Part shown: piece after piece, positions 19,840 through 30,150 of the stretch
Layout: the number at the start of each line of letters is the position of its first letter
Position numbering within the stretch: the stretch's first letter is position 1
Assembly (NCBI RefSeq): GCF_018599185.1
Contig: NZ_JAHFVL010000003.1
Coordinates: 372,001-436,000 of the forward strand
Reading direction: 5' to 3'
Length of the DNA stretch: 64,000 nucleotides
Source of the DNA: Rhodanobacter sp. LX-99
GTDB taxonomy: Bacteria; Pseudomonadota; Gammaproteobacteria; Xanthomonadales; Rhodanobacteraceae
Position numbers and translations under genes: made by a program
The notes under the pieces: generated by a model
The model's database searches: none
Told to the model about the DNA's origin: nothing
The model's input: the letters and a program-made list of their open reading frames with translations, nothing else

Positions 19840-21221
19840 GCACGCCGCGCCAAGCCGGTGCCCGCCTGGTCGTGGTGTCCAACCGCGTCGCGCTGCCGCG
19901 CCAGAACGCCGCCGGCGGCCTCGCTTCCGCGCTGCAGGCGGCACTGCGCGAGCGTGGCGGCCTGTGGTTCGGCTGGAGCGGCAAGCTCGCCGCCGAAACG
20001 GCGACCCAGGTACACCGGCTGCACGATGCGAAAGTCGACTACGCCACCATCGACCTGTCGCGTACCGACCACGACGACTTCTACGCCGGCTTCGCCAACG
20101 GCGCGCTGTGGCCGATGCTGCACTACCGGCCCGACCTGGTCGATTACCGGCGCAGCCATCTGCACGGCTATCTGCGGGTCAATGAAGCCTTCGCCGAGCG
20201 GCTGCAGCAGCTCATCGCGCCCGATGACGTCGTCTGGGTGCACGACTACCACCTGATCCCGCTGGCCGCGATGCTGCGCCGGCGCGGCGTGAAAAACCGC
20301 ATCGGCTTCTTCCTGCACACGCCGCTGCCCGCCGCCGGCCTGCTGATCGCGCTGCCCAACCACCGCGAGCTGCTGGAAACCCTGGCCAGCTACGACCTGA
20401 TCGGCGTGCACACCACCCGCGACCTGCGTGCACTGGAAGACTATTTCCTGCACGAGACCGGCGCCACGATGCGCCGCGACGGGCGCATGCGCAGCGCGAA
20501 CGGGCGCCTGTTCCGCGGCACCGCCTTCCCGATCAGCATCGACACCGCCGGCATTGCCGAAGCGGCACGCAGCGCCGGCTCGAACCGCGAGATCGGCCAG
20601 CTGCGCGACAGCCTGGAAGGCCGCTCGCTGATCATCGGGGTCGACCGGCTGGATTATTCCAAGGGCCTGCCGCAGCGCTTCCAGGCCTATGCGCGGCTGC
20701 TGGAACGCGCGCCCGAACTGCATCGGCGGATCACCTTCCTGCAGATCGCGCCGCCCTCGCGCGGGGCGGTGCTGGAATACCGGCAGATCCGCCGCGAACT
20801 GGAACGCAGCGCCGGCCACATCAACGGCAAGTACGCCGCGCCGGACTGGGTGCCGATCCGCTACATCAACAAGTCGTTCCCGCACCGCCTGCTCGCCGGC
20901 TACTACCGCAGCGCCCGGGTCGGCCTGGTCACGCCGCTGCGCGACGGCATGAACCTGGTCGCCAAGGAGTACGTGGCCAGCCAGGACCCCGACGATCCCG
21001 GCGTGCTGGTGCTGTCGCGCTTCGCCGGCGCCGCGCAGGAACTCACCGACGCGCTGCTGGTGAACCCCGCCGACACCGAGGAAGTCGCCGATGCCCTGCA
21101 GCAGGCCCTCAACATGCCGCTGGCCGAACGCCGCCAGCGCTGGAACGCGATGATGGCGGTGCTGCGGAAAAACGACATCACGGCCTGGTGCAATGCGTTC
21201 CTGCAGGCCTTGTGCCGCTGA
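19836..21221 (+). CDS. otsA: Trehalose-6-phosphate synthase
   Basis: This 461-residue GT20 enzyme transfers glucose from UDP-glucose to glucose-6-phosphate. It starts at a GTG that overlaps the GH15 stop (GTGA), with GGGAGG 7 bases upstream. Family motifs are [55 protein letters not shown], the hinge [17 protein letters not shown], and the C-terminal [14 protein letters not shown]. Together with otsB it makes trehalose, a compatible solute and stress protectant. The three genes are very probably one operon. Confidence 0.96.
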   Translation: MSTPRQAGARLVVVSNRVALPRQNAAGGLASALQAALRERGGLWFGWSGKLAAETATQVHRLHDAKVDYATIDLSRTDHDDFYAGFANGALWPMLHYRPDLVDYRRSHLHGYLRVNEAFAERLQQLIAPDDVVWVHDYHLIPLAAMLRRRGVKNRIGFFLHTPLPAAGLLIALPNHRELLETLASYDLIGVHTTRDLRALEDYFLHETGATMRRDGRMRSANGRLFRGTAFPISIDTAGIAEAARSAGSNREIGQLRDSLEGRSLIIGVDRLDYSKGLPQRFQAYARLLERAPELHRRITFLQIAPPSRGAVLEYRQIRRELERSAGHINGKYAAPDWVPIRYINKSFPHRLLAGYYRSARVGLVTPLRDGMNLVAKEYVASQDPDDPGVLVLSRFAGAAQELTDALLVNPADTEEVADALQQALNMPLAERRQRWNAMMAVLRKNDITAWCNAFLQALCR

Positions 21222-21246
21222 CGCTCCCGCCCGCGCCGGTTCGCGC

Positions 21247-21990
21247 TTATGCCAGCCAGATCAGGCTGGCGAAGCGGCCGCTGCGGGCGCCCTCGCGGCG
21301 GTAGGAATAGAAGCGCGGATCGGCATGCGTATCGAAGCCGCCGCCGTGGATCCGGGTGACGCCCGCCGCCGCCAGCCGCTGTCGCGCCAGCCCGGCCAGG
21401 TCGCAGCGCCAGTGGCCCGGCCGGGTCGCCACGAAACATTCGGCGGCAGCCGCAGCGTGCGCCACGAACGCGGCGCGGACCTCCTCGCCCACCTCGTACG
21501 AAGCCGCGCCGATGCACGGCCCCAGCCACGCCAGCAGCCGCGCCGGCGGGGTTCCCAGCTGGGTCAGGGTCGCCTCCAGCACGCCGCCGGCCAGGCCGCG
21601 CCAGCCGGCATGCGCCGCGGCGATCTCGCTGCCGTCGTCGGCGCAGAACAGCACCGGCAGGCAGTCGGCAGTGAGGATCGAAAGCACGGTGCCGGGAATG
21701 TGCGAGACCGCCGCGTCCGCCTGCGGCTCGTCCGTGCTGGGCAACGGCCCCAGCTGGGCCACGTTGACGCCGTGCACCTGGCGTAGCCAGCGCGGTGCGG
21801 CCGGCAAGGCCAGCGCCTGCTGCAGCGCGCTGCGGTTGGCGTCGACCGCGTCGGCCGAATCGCCGCTGCGCAGGCCCAGGTTGAAACGATCGAACGGCGG
21901 CGCGGAGATGCCCGGCCCCTGGCGTGTGGTGATGGCCGCATGTACCTGCGGAGGCGCCGGCCAGTCGGGGAAAATCCAGGTCTCGGTCAT
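21247..21990 (-). CDS. pgeF: PgeF/YfiH-family purine nucleoside phosphorylase-laccase domain protein
   Basis: This 247-residue DUF152/LACC1-type protein carries the zinc-binding His-Cys-His set: His in LRQVHGVNV, Cys in TADCLPVLF and His in [13 protein letters not shown]. coli YfiH (PgeF) corrects misincorporated peptidoglycan precursors, and related enzymes act on purine nucleosides. The start [14 protein letters not shown] is the family-typical one; longer in-frame extensions run through the heptad repeat and are spurious. The gene belongs to the widely conserved rluD-pgeF-clpB run, here interrupted by the trehalose cluster. Confidence 0.93.
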   Translation of the reverse strand: MTETWIFPDWPAPPQVHAAITTRQGPGISAPPFDRFNLGLRSGDSADAVDANRSALQQALALPAAPRWLRQVHGVNVAQLGPLPSTDEPQADAAVSHIPGTVLSILTADCLPVLFCADDGSEIAAAHAGWRGLAGGVLEATLTQLGTPPARLLAWLGPCIGAASYEVGEEVRAAFVAHAAAAAECFVATRPGHWRCDLAGLARQRLAAAGVTRIHGGGFDTHADPRFYSYRREGARSGRFASLIWLA

Positions 21991-21993
21991 TAT

Positions 21994-22126
21994 TTCGGGA
22001 TTCGGGATTCGGGATTCGGGATTCGGGATTCGGGATTCGGGATTCGGGATTCGGGATTCGGGATTCGGGATTCGGGATTCGGGATTCGGGATTCGGGATT
22101 CGGGATTCGGGATTCGGGATTCGGGA
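21994..22126. repeat. 19 perfect tandem copies of the heptamer TTCGGGA
   Basis: Exactly 133 bases (19 x 7) of TTCGGGA occupy most of the rluD-pgeF spacer, ending 4 bases before the pgeF ATG on the minus strand. It therefore covers the place where the pgeF ribosome-binding site would be. All reading frames stay open in the array because 7 is not a multiple of 3. Copy number of such arrays often varies between strains by slippage. Confidence 0.97.
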
Positions 22127-22166
22127 AGCATCGCACATGCGCCGGCGGCATTCCCTGCGCCTGCCC

Positions 22167-23141
22167 TCAGTAGTGATCCGAACCGTGCTCGGCCAGATCC
22201 GCACGCAGCGCCTCGATCAGCGCCAGTTGATCGGCCGGCCGCTCGGCGCCGAACGACAGCGCCTCGCCGGTGGCCGGATGGGTGAACGACAGCTTCTCGG
22301 CATGCAGCGCCTGCCGGCGGAAACCGCGCAGCGTGGCGATCAATTCCGACGAGGCGCCCTTGGGCAGCTTCAGGCCGCCGCCATACAGCGGATCGCCGAC
22401 CAGCGAATGGCCGATGTGCGCCAGGTGCACGCGGATCTGGTGGGTGCGGCCGGTCTCCAGCTGGCACTGCAGCAGGCTGTGTGCCCGGAAGCGTTCGCGC
22501 AGGCGGTAGTGGGTCACCGCGCGTTTGCCGTCTTCCTCGTCGCGCACTGCCTGGCGCAGGCGGTCGCCCATGCTGCGGCCGATCGGCGCGTCCACCGTTC
22601 CGCCGGCCACCATCGTGCCGAGTACCACCGCCTCGTACTGGCGCTCCACCTCGTGGCGCGACAGCAGGTCGACCAGCGCGGTGTACGTCGGCAGCGTCCG
22701 CGCCACCACCATCAGCCCGGAGGTGTCCTTGTCCAGCCGGTGCACGATCCCGGCGCGCGGCAGTTCGGCCAGTTTCGGATCGTGGTGCAGCAGTGCATTC
22801 AGCAGGGTGCCGGCCGGATTGCCGGCGCCGGGATGGACCACCAGCCCGGCCGGCTTGTCCAGCACCAGCAGGTGTTCGTCCTCGTGCACGATGGCCAGCG
22901 CGATGTCCTCCGGCGCGCTGGACACCTCGTTTTCCAGCTCGACCTGCAGGCATACCCGCTCGCCGCCCCGCAGCAGCTGCCGCGGCGGCGCCTGCACGCC
23001 GTCCAGGGTCACCGCGCCGGACTTGATCCAGCCGCTGAGCCGCGAACGCGAATAATCGGGGAACATCTCGGCCAGAGCCTGGTCGAACCTGCGTCCCGCC
23101 GCGCCCCGCGGCACCTCCGCTTCGTGCCGGATCGTGGTCAT
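22167..23141 (-). CDS. rluD: RluD, 23S rRNA pseudouridine synthase
   Basis: This is a 324-residue pseudouridine synthase that modifies helix 69 of 23S rRNA. It has an N-terminal S4 domain ([18 protein letters not shown], about residues 30-50) and the catalytic motif [17 protein letters not shown] with the nucleophilic Asp. [10 protein letters not shown] and the C-terminal [15 protein letters not shown] are also present. I use the ATG at 23141 ([10 protein letters not shown]); a GTG four codons upstream is in frame. It is divergent from bamD with about 100 bases between, a conserved arrangement. Confidence 0.95.
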   Translation of the reverse strand: MTTIRHEAEVPRGAAGRRFDQALAEMFPDYSRSRLSGWIKSGAVTLDGVQAPPRQLLRGGERVCLQVELENEVSSAPEDIALAIVHEDEHLLVLDKPAGLVVHPGAGNPAGTLLNALLHHDPKLAELPRAGIVHRLDKDTSGLMVVARTLPTYTALVDLLSRHEVERQYEAVVLGTMVAGGTVDAPIGRSMGDRLRQAVRDEEDGKRAVTHYRLRERFRAHSLLQCQLETGRTHQIRVHLAHIGHSLVGDPLYGGGLKLPKGASSELIATLRGFRRQALHAEKLSFTHPATGEALSFGAERPADQLALIEALRADLAEHGSDHY

Positions 23142-23245
23142 GCCGGCCTCCACGGGCCGTGGCCGGTTTCGGCTATCATGCCTTTTCGCTCAAACATCTG
23201 AATTCTTTCCTTATGCGCCCAACAATCGACTCGCCCAAGCTGCCG

Positions 23246-24079
23246 ATGTCCAAATTGCCCGTTCTGAAAGTGCTTGTGGTGCTGGCGCTCGCCGTGTCGA
23301 TGAGCGCATGTTCGATGTTCAAGTCGAAACGCGAGTCCATCGACACGATGCCGCTGGTCGCGCTGTACGACAACGCGCATGCCTCGCTGCAGAACGCCGA
23401 CTACGCGGCCGCCACCAAGGCCTACCAGCGCCTGATCGCGCGCTTCCCGTCGGGCGAATACAACGAGCAGGCCCAACTCGAGCTGGCCTACGCACAATAC
23501 AAGGACAACCAGCCGGATGATGCCTTGTCGACCGTGAACCGCTTCATCAAGACGTATCCGACCAACAAGCACGTCGATTATGCCTATTACCTGCGCGGCC
23601 TGATCAATTTCGATCGCACCAGCGGCGTGATCGAGCGCTTCATCAACCGCGAAGGCTCGCAGGCGCGCCGCGACCAGGGCTACAACCTGCAGTCGTTCGA
23701 CGACTTCTCCGAGCTGTCGCGGCGCTTCCCGGACAGCGCTTACACCGCCGACGCGCGCCAGCGCATGATCTACCTGCGCAACATCCTGGCCCAGTACGAG
23801 ATCAACGTGGCCGAGTTCTACCTGCGCAACAAGGCCTACATCGCCGCGGCCGATCGCGCGCAGTACGTGATCGAGCACTACCAGCAGGCCCCGCAGGCCG
23901 GCGACGCGCTGGCCATCCTCACCCGCAGCTATCTGGCGCTGGACCAGAAGACCCTGGCCGACCAGAGCCGCCAGGTGCTGGCGCTGAACTATCCGAACCA
24001 CCCCTACCTGACCGACGCCAAGTGGCCTCATGCGCCTTCCACGCTGCGCAAGTTGGTGCCGTTCTCGGGGCATCACTGA
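23246..24079 (+). CDS. bamD: BamD outer-membrane assembly lipoprotein
   Basis: This is a 277-residue BamD (ComL/YfiO) lipoprotein, the essential partner of BamA in outer-membrane protein folding. The start MSKLPVLKVLVVLALAVSMSAC gives a signal peptide with lipobox VSMSAC. An upstream in-frame ATG at 23213 would lengthen the n-region unusually. Five TPR-like helical repeats follow (YAAATKAYQRLIARFPSGEY, PDDALSTVNRFIKTYP and so on). A TATCAT -10-like hexamer lies at 23174-23179. A perfect terminator follows. Confidence 0.95.
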   Translation: MSKLPVLKVLVVLALAVSMSACSMFKSKRESIDTMPLVALYDNAHASLQNADYAAATKAYQRLIARFPSGEYNEQAQLELAYAQYKDNQPDDALSTVNRFIKTYPTNKHVDYAYYLRGLINFDRTSGVIERFINREGSQARRDQGYNLQSFDDFSELSRRFPDSAYTADARQRMIYLRNILAQYEINVAEFYLRNKAYIAAADRAQYVIEHYQQAPQAGDALAILTRSYLALDQKTLADQSRQVLALNYPNHPYLTDAKWPHAPSTLRKLVPFSGHH

Positions 24080-24102
24080 GCGGAACGCTGCGCGAAACGA
24101 CG

Positions 24103-24130
24103 AAGCCGGCGAGCGATCGCCGGCTTTTTT
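24103..24130 (+). terminator. Rho-independent terminator after bamD
   Basis: AAGCCGGCGA pairs perfectly with TCGCCGGCTT across a 4-base GCGA loop, followed by a T6 run. Confidence 0.93.
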
Positions 24131-24149
24131 ATGGAGATTTCGCAAGTCC

Positions 24150-24215
24150 CGCACCCTCACCCCAACCCTCTCACCCGCAAGGGGACTCCCTTCGGTCGCC
24201 GGAGGGAGAGGGGGC
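24150..24215. repeat. CCCTCACCCCAACCCTCTC-type dispersed palindromic repeat
   Basis: ACCCTCACCCCAACCCTCTC, then a GCAAGGGGA core and GGAGGGAGAGGG, form an imperfect palindrome in the bamD-nadE convergent gap. This class of sequence is common between genes in many proteobacteria. Its function is unknown; it may fold as a 3' stabilising hairpin. Confidence 0.6.
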
Positions 24216-24272
24216 GGATGTGCCATGCGGGTTCGGCTTCGTTGATATCACGGTGACCCTTCGCTTCGAGGG

Positions 24273-25964
24273 TCAACGCCAGCCTGAAGTAATGGGATAG
24301 CGCCGTTCGCGGCCGAATGCGCGGGTGGTCACGCGCGGGCCCGGCGCCGACTGCCGGCGCTTGAACTCGTTCAGCAGCACCAGCCGCACCACCCGGCGCA
24401 CCACGTCGGCATGGAAGCCCTGCGCCACGATCTCCGCCTGCGACTGCTCGCGCTCGATGAAGCGTTCGAGGATCGCGTCCAGTTCGTCGTACGGCGGCAG
24501 CGAATCCTGGTCGGTCTGGTTGTCGCGCAGTTCGGCCGACGGCGGGCGTTCGATCACTTCGTTCGGGATTGGGGATTCGGGATTCGGGATTCGCGAAAAG
24601 CCGTTGTCTTGCGAGGATGCGCTCTGCCGGATTCCGAATCCCGAATCCCGAATCCCGGCCTTATTGCGCCAGCGCGACAGCCGGTACACCACGGTCTTGT
24701 AGACGTCCTTCAGCGGCGCATAGGCACCGCACATGTCGCCGTACAAGGTGGCGTAGCCGACCGCCATCTCGCTCTTGTTGCCGGTCGCCAGCAGCAGCCG
24801 GCCGTGCTTGTTGGACAGCGCCATCAGCATCGCGCCGCGAATGCGCGACTGCAGATTCTCCTCGGTGGTGTCGGCGTCTTTGCCGGCGAACGCCGGGGTC
24901 AACGCCGCGATGAACGACTGGTAGGTCGGCTCGATGTCGATCACGTGGTAGTCCACGCCGAGCCGCTCGGCCTGCGCGCGTGCGCCGTCCAGCGACAGCT
25001 GCGAGGTGTAGCGGGTGGGCATCATCACCGCGGTGACCCGCTGCGCGCCCAGCGCGTCGACCGCCAGCGCCAGCGTCAGCGCGGAGTCGATGCCGCCGGA
25101 CAGGCCCAGCAGCACGCCGCCGAAGCCGTTCTTGTCGATGTAGTCGCGGGTGCCGCGCACCAGTGCCGCGTACAGCGTCGCCTCCAGCGAGGCATCGGCA
25201 GCGACCGGCCAGTCTTGCGCCGACAGGGTGCGTGCGGCCGGATCGAACTCGGCCCACAGCAGCGCATCGACGAAGGCCGGCGCGCGCGCGGCGATCGAGC
25301 CGTCGCCGTTCACCAGCAGCGAACCGCCGTCGTAGACCACCTCGTCCTGGCCGCCGACCAGGTTGAGGTAGGCGATCGCGCAGCCGGTTTCGCGCGCCCG
25401 CGCCTGCAGCACGGCTTCGCGCTCGGTCTGCTTGCGCTCGTCCCATGGCGAGGCGTTGATCACCACCAGCAGCTCGGCACCGGCCGCCGCGGCCTGCGCC
25501 GCGGGCTCCGGCTGCCACACGTCCTCGCAGATCAGCAGGCCGACGCTCACGCCGTCGATCACGCCCGTGACCGAGGCATGGCCGGGGCGGAAATAGCGCT
25601 TGTCGTCGAACACGCCGTAGTTCGGCAGCGCCTGCTTGTGCGCGGTGCACTCCACCCTGCCGCCGCGCAGCAGGCTGGCCGCGTTGAATACCTCGCCCTC
25701 GCTGTGCGGGTGGCCGACCAGGGCGGCGATGCCGTTGGTCGCCGCCGCCAGCGCGGCCAGTTCGCTGTCGCAGGCGGCCAGGAAGCTCGGCCGCAGCAGC
25801 AGGTCCTCCGGCGGATAGCCGCTCAGGGTCAGTTCGGGAAACACCACCAGCGCGGCGCCGCCGCTGCGCGCCCGCGCGATCAGGTCGCCGGCTCTGGCGG
25901 CATTCGCCGCCACCGCACCGACCGGAAAATCGTATTGGGCCAGTGCCAGACGCAGCCTTGCCAT
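24273..25964 (-). CDS. nadE: Glutamine-dependent NAD+ synthetase with in-frame repeat insertion
   Basis: This 563-residue two-domain enzyme completes NAD synthesis by amidating NaAD. The N-terminal nitrilase-type glutaminase (about 1-260) shows Glu in VVFPELTLSGYPPEDL, Lys in HKQALPNYG and Cys in LLICEDVW. The synthetase domain has the P-loop LLGLSGGIDSALTLALAVDALG. Between YRLSRWRNK and NEVIERPPSAELR, where relatives have only a short loop, there are about 33 extra residues at about 435-468. They are encoded by a heptad-repeat element (24562-24660). The frame is preserved and both flanks are intact, so the enzyme is probably functional. Confidence 0.95.
   Translation of the reverse strand: MARLRLALAQYDFPVGAVAANAARAGDLIARARSGGAALVVFPELTLSGYPPEDLLLRPSFLAACDSELAALAAATNGIAALVGHPHSEGEVFNAASLLRGGRVECTAHKQALPNYGVFDDKRYFRPGHASVTGVIDGVSVGLLICEDVWQPEPAAQAAAAGAELLVVINASPWDERKQTEREAVLQARARETGCAIAYLNLVGGQDEVVYDGGSLLVNGDGSIAARAPAFVDALLWAEFDPAARTLSAQDWPVAADASLEATLYAALVRGTRDYIDKNGFGGVLLGLSGGIDSALTLALAVDALGAQRVTAVMMPTRYTSQLSLDGARAQAERLGVDYHVIDIEPTYQSFIAALTPAFAGKDADTTEENLQSRIRGAMLMALSNKHGRLLLATGNKSEMAVGYATLYGDMCGAYAPLKDVYKTVVYRLSRWRNKAGIRDSGFGIRQSASSQDNGFSRIPNPESPIPNEVIERPPSAELRDNQTDQDSLPPYDELDAILERFIEREQSQAEIVAQGFHADVVRRVVRLVLLNEFKRRQSAPGPRVTTRAFGRERRYPITSGWR
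24562..24660. repeat. 99-bp heptad-repeat element inserted in frame within nadE
   Basis: Arms of TTCGGGA/GGGATTC heptads (24562-24595) and inverted heptads (24628-24660) flank a unique core of about 30 bases. This is the same architecture as the element at 2936-3019. The length of 99 bases equals 33 codons and keeps the nadE frame. On the coding strand the arms translate to [10 protein letters not shown] and [12 protein letters not shown], typical translations of this heptad. Confidence 0.88.
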
Positions 25965-25984
25965 GTAGCGTGCTCCCAGAATGA

Positions 25985-26014
25985 CGAAGGCCGCGACACG
26001 AATCGCGGCCTTCG
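25985..26014 (-). terminator. Hairpin terminator between sucD and nadE
   Basis: CGAAGGCCGCGA and TCGCGGCCTTCG form a perfect 12-bp stem with a 6-base loop in the 75-base sucD-nadE gap. On the minus strand the following T-run is poor, and on the plus strand it is followed by GCATTTT. A terminator for sucCD is inferred from position. Confidence 0.65.
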
Positions 26015-26039
26015 CATTTTAGAGCACTACGGAGCCGAC

Positions 26040-26915
26040 TTACTTCTTCATCAACTTGGCAAGCGCCCTGCCCAGATCCGCCGGCGACTTCACCGTGGTG
26101 ACGCCGGCCTTCTCCAGCGCGGCGAACTTCGCCGCGGCGGTGCCCTTGCCGCCGGAGATGATCGCGCCGGCGTGGCCCATGCGCTTGCCGGCCGGGGCCG
26201 AGGCACCGGCGATGAACGACACCACCGGCTTGGTCACGTACTCGCCGATGAACTCGGCGGCGTCTTCCTCGGCGCTGCCGCCGATCTCGCCGACCATGAT
26301 GATGCCTTCGGTCTGCGGGTCGTCCTGGAACAGCTTCAGGCAGTCGATGAAGTTGAGCCCGTTGATCGGGTCGCCGCCGATGCCGATCACCGTGCTCTGG
26401 CCGAGGCCTTCGTTGGTGGTCTGGAACACGGCTTCATAGGTCAGCGTGCCGGAGCGCGAGACCACGCCGACCTTGCCCTTGCTGTGGATGTGACCGGGCA
26501 TGATGCCGATCTTGCATTCGCCGGGGGTGATGATACCGGGGCAGTTCGGCCCGATCAGCACGATCTCCGGATGCTGCTGCAGCACGTTCTTGACGCGCAG
26601 CATATCCAGCACCGGGATGCCTTCGGTGATCGCCACGATCACCTTGATGCCGGCATCGATGGCTTCGAGGATCGAGTCGGCCGCGAACGGAGGCGGCACG
26701 AAGATGACGGACGCATCGGCGCCGGTCTGGTCGACGGCTTCATCGACCGAGTTGAAGACCGGCAGGCCGATGTGCTCGGAGCCGCCCTTGCCCGGGGTGA
26801 CGCCACCGACGACCTGGGTGCCGTAGTCGAGGCACTGCTGTGCATGGAAGGTACCCTGCTGGCCGGTGAAGCCCTGCACGATCACCTTGGTGTTCTTGTT
26901 GACCAAAACGCTCAT
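26040..26915 (-). CDS. sucD: Succinyl-CoA synthetase alpha subunit
   Basis: This 291-residue alpha subunit of the TCA-cycle enzyme makes ATP or GTP from succinyl-CoA. The CoA-binding Rossmann domain starts [24 protein letters not shown]. The phosphorylated active-site His is in [17 protein letters not shown]. It follows sucC by 11 bases on the same strand, the normal sucCD operon. Length is standard. Confidence 0.97.
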   Translation of the reverse strand: MSVLVNKNTKVIVQGFTGQQGTFHAQQCLDYGTQVVGGVTPGKGGSEHIGLPVFNSVDEAVDQTGADASVIFVPPPFAADSILEAIDAGIKVIVAITEGIPVLDMLRVKNVLQQHPEIVLIGPNCPGIITPGECKIGIMPGHIHSKGKVGVVSRSGTLTYEAVFQTTNEGLGQSTVIGIGGDPINGLNFIDCLKLFQDDPQTEGIIMVGEIGGSAEEDAAEFIGEYVTKPVVSFIAGASAPAGKRMGHAGAIISGGKGTAAAKFAALEKAGVTTVKSPADLGRALAKLMKK

Positions 26916-26926
26916 TCGATTACTCC

Positions 26927-28090
<1,164 letters not shown>

Positions 28091-28397
28091 TCGATACCTC
28101 GAGCGAACGGAGAAACGATGGCGGCCGCACGCATGTACTTCGGCGTGGGTCAGGAAGGTCGGACGGCGGGTGGACGCGCTGCCGGAACGCAGTGCGCCGC
28201 CGGGTGAAACCGGCCATGCCGCGCAATACGGCCGCCTATTTTCGCGGAAGCGGGCGCCGATGGAAAGGGCCGCCCGCCCGGAATGCCCGCGCAGGGCGCT
28301 CCCATGCGCTTTCCGACAACGGCACAGCGCCGATCAGCCCGTCTATACTCGGCCGGAACCCCCGGGAATGCCCTGATCCATCCAGCACAGGCGGCAT
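28091..28397. other. Divergent intergenic region between sucC and pilS
   Basis: This gap is about 300 bases. A TATACT hexamer at 28344-28349, 49 bases before the pilS ATG, is a good -10 candidate for pilS, but no convincing -35 stands 17 bases upstream. No gene-like frame is convincing. Confidence 0.4.
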
Positions 28398-30050
28398 ATG
28401 TCCAGCTCAGCACCCTTGACTGTCCCGCGCGCAGGCACCGCGACGATCCGCCACGAGCTGTCGTTCCTCAACGCCTTCCGGCTGGTGCAGGCGCTGGTCT
28501 ACGTGGGCCTGGCGTTCAGCCCGCCGGGGCTGGGCTGGCCCGAACTGGCCACTCCCGACTTTGCCCGCGCCGTGGCCACGGCGTATCTGATGTTTGCCCT
28601 GGTCGCACTGCTGTTCAACCGGCGCAGCATGCCGTATGCGCGCACGGTGGTGGCGACGACCCTGGCGGTGGACATCACCGCTGCCGTGCTGGCGATCGCC
28701 GCGATGCACGATGCGCGCATCGGCATCGCGATGATGCTGGCGGTGAACCTCAGCGCCGGCGCGCTGATCCTGCCGCTGCGGCTGTCCAGCTTCTTCGCCG
28801 CGCTGGCCACGCTGGGCATGCTCGGGCATACCCTGTTCGGCGCCTCCGCCGGCAGCCCCGGTGACCGCGACCTGCTCGAGGCCGCGCTGTTCGGCCTGGC
28901 CTACTTCGCCACCACCACGCTGTGCCACGTGCTGGGCCGGCAGCTGCGCGCCACCGAGGCGCTGGCCGAGCAGCGCAGCACCGACCTGGCCAACCTGGCC
29001 CAGGTCAACGAACTGATCATCCGCCGCATGAAGACCGGCGTGCTGCTGGTCGACGACGCCAACCGCATCCACCAGATCAACGAGTCGGCGTGGATGCTGA
29101 TGGGCAACCCCGGCGCCGACCAGCGCGACCTCGGCCAGCTGGCGCCGGAGCTGTCGCGCCGGCTGTACCACTGGATGACCTCCGGCAAGCTGGACGAAAC
29201 CGCCACCCAGCTCGCCGACGGCGTGCCCGAGGTGGTGCCGCGCTTCACCCGGCTGGCGCCGAACGACGACTCGCACGTGCTGATCTTCCTCGACGACACC
29301 TCGCTGCTGTCGCGCCGTGCCGAGGAACTCACGCTGACCTCGCTGGGCCGGCTGTCCGCCTCGATCGCGCACGAGATCCGCAACCCGCTGGCGGCGATCC
29401 GCTACTCGGCGCAGCTGCTGGCCGAGTCCAAGAGCATGGACGCCACCGACCAGCGCATGGTCGAGATCATCAACAACCACTGCATCCGGCTCAACGAGAT
29501 CATCGAGAACATCCTGCAGTTGTCGCGGCGCGAGCGCTCGCGTCCGGAAACGCTGGACCTGGGCCACTGGGCGCAGGCCTTCGTCGAGGAGTACTGCCAG
29601 GGCAACGACCTGGGCGCCGACTCGCTGCGCGCGATCGCCAACAGCGGCGCGCCGGTGGCGGCGGTGGCCGACCCGCAGCAACTGCAGCAAGTGGTGTGGA
29701 ACCTGGTGCAGAACGCGCTGCGCTACGGCCGCCTGCCCGGCGAGCCGGCGCGGGTGATGGTGGTGACCCGGCAGGGCGAGCACGGCGTGCCGATTTTGGA
29801 AGTGATCGACCGCGGCCCCGGCATCGCTCCGAAGGTGGCCGCGCAGATCTTCGAGCCGTTCTATACCACCCACGAATACGGCACCGGCCTGGGCCTGTAC
29901 CTGGCCCGGCAGATGAGCGACGCGAACCAGGCGGCGCTGGAATACGTGCGCGTGGCCGGCGGCGGCAGCTGCTTCCGGCTGGTGCTGACCCCGCCGGCGC
30001 GCAGCCCGGCCGAAGCTGCGGACACCACTGCCCAGGCGGCTACGCGCTGA
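28398..30050 (+). CDS. pilS: PilS, type IV pilus sensor histidine kinase
   Basis: This 550-residue membrane kinase controls pilin transcription through PilR. Six hydrophobic helices at about residues 24-180 form the sensor. A PAS domain follows (about 205-305, from VNELIIRRMKTGVLLVDDANR). The HisKA motif ASIAHEIRNPLAAIRYS has the phospho-His at 325, and the HATPase domain shows NLVQNALRYG, DRGPGIAP and GTGLGLYLARQM. The sucDC-pilS neighbourhood matches Xanthomonas, where pilR follows directly. Here pilR is 14.3 kb away at 44347, on the far side of a carbohydrate cluster. Confidence 0.93.
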   Translation: MSSSAPLTVPRAGTATIRHELSFLNAFRLVQALVYVGLAFSPPGLGWPELATPDFARAVATAYLMFALVALLFNRRSMPYARTVVATTLAVDITAAVLAIAAMHDARIGIAMMLAVNLSAGALILPLRLSSFFAALATLGMLGHTLFGASAGSPGDRDLLEAALFGLAYFATTTLCHVLGRQLRATEALAEQRSTDLANLAQVNELIIRRMKTGVLLVDDANRIHQINESAWMLMGNPGADQRDLGQLAPELSRRLYHWMTSGKLDETATQLADGVPEVVPRFTRLAPNDDSHVLIFLDDTSLLSRRAEELTLTSLGRLSASIAHEIRNPLAAIRYSAQLLAESKSMDATDQRMVEIINNHCIRLNEIIENILQLSRRERSRPETLDLGHWAQAFVEEYCQGNDLGADSLRAIANSGAPVAAVADPQQLQQVVWNLVQNALRYGRLPGEPARVMVVTRQGEHGVPILEVIDRGPGIAPKVAAQIFEPFYTTHEYGTGLGLYLARQMSDANQAALEYVRVAGGGSCFRLVLTPPARSPAEAADTTAQAATR

Positions 30051-30100
30051 GGCCGTGCCGGTGGTGGACGTTTGGACGTCCATGGTGTTTGAGGGAGTTC

Positions 30101-30150
30101 CGCCCGTGCTCCGACAGGCTCGGCACGAACGGAATGGGCGATCGCCCATT
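30101..30150. repeat. Dispersed inverted repeat and 18-bp palindrome between pilS and lacI-type gene
   Basis: CGTGCTCCGACAGGCTCGGCACG forms an imperfect hairpin of a type common in proteobacterial spacers. It is followed by the perfect palindrome AATGGGCGATCGCCCATT (30133-30150), which touches the stop codon of the LacI-family gene. It lies where pilS and the regulator gene converge. Confidence 0.6.

Noticed and set aside
21994..22126. Possible CRISPR array
   Set aside because: The units are contiguous 7-mers with no spacers; it is a simple tandem repeat.
22127..22166. Coding extension of pgeF upstream through the heptad array
   Set aside because: The in-frame translation is repetitive (SRIPNPE units) and pgeF homologues begin at the ATG at 21990.
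30067..30082. Second met-box-like tandem (GGACGTTT, GGACGTCC)
   Set aside because: Each unit matches the AGACGTCT consensus at only 6 of 8 bases, and the site lies between the 3' ends of two convergent genes, not in a promoter.
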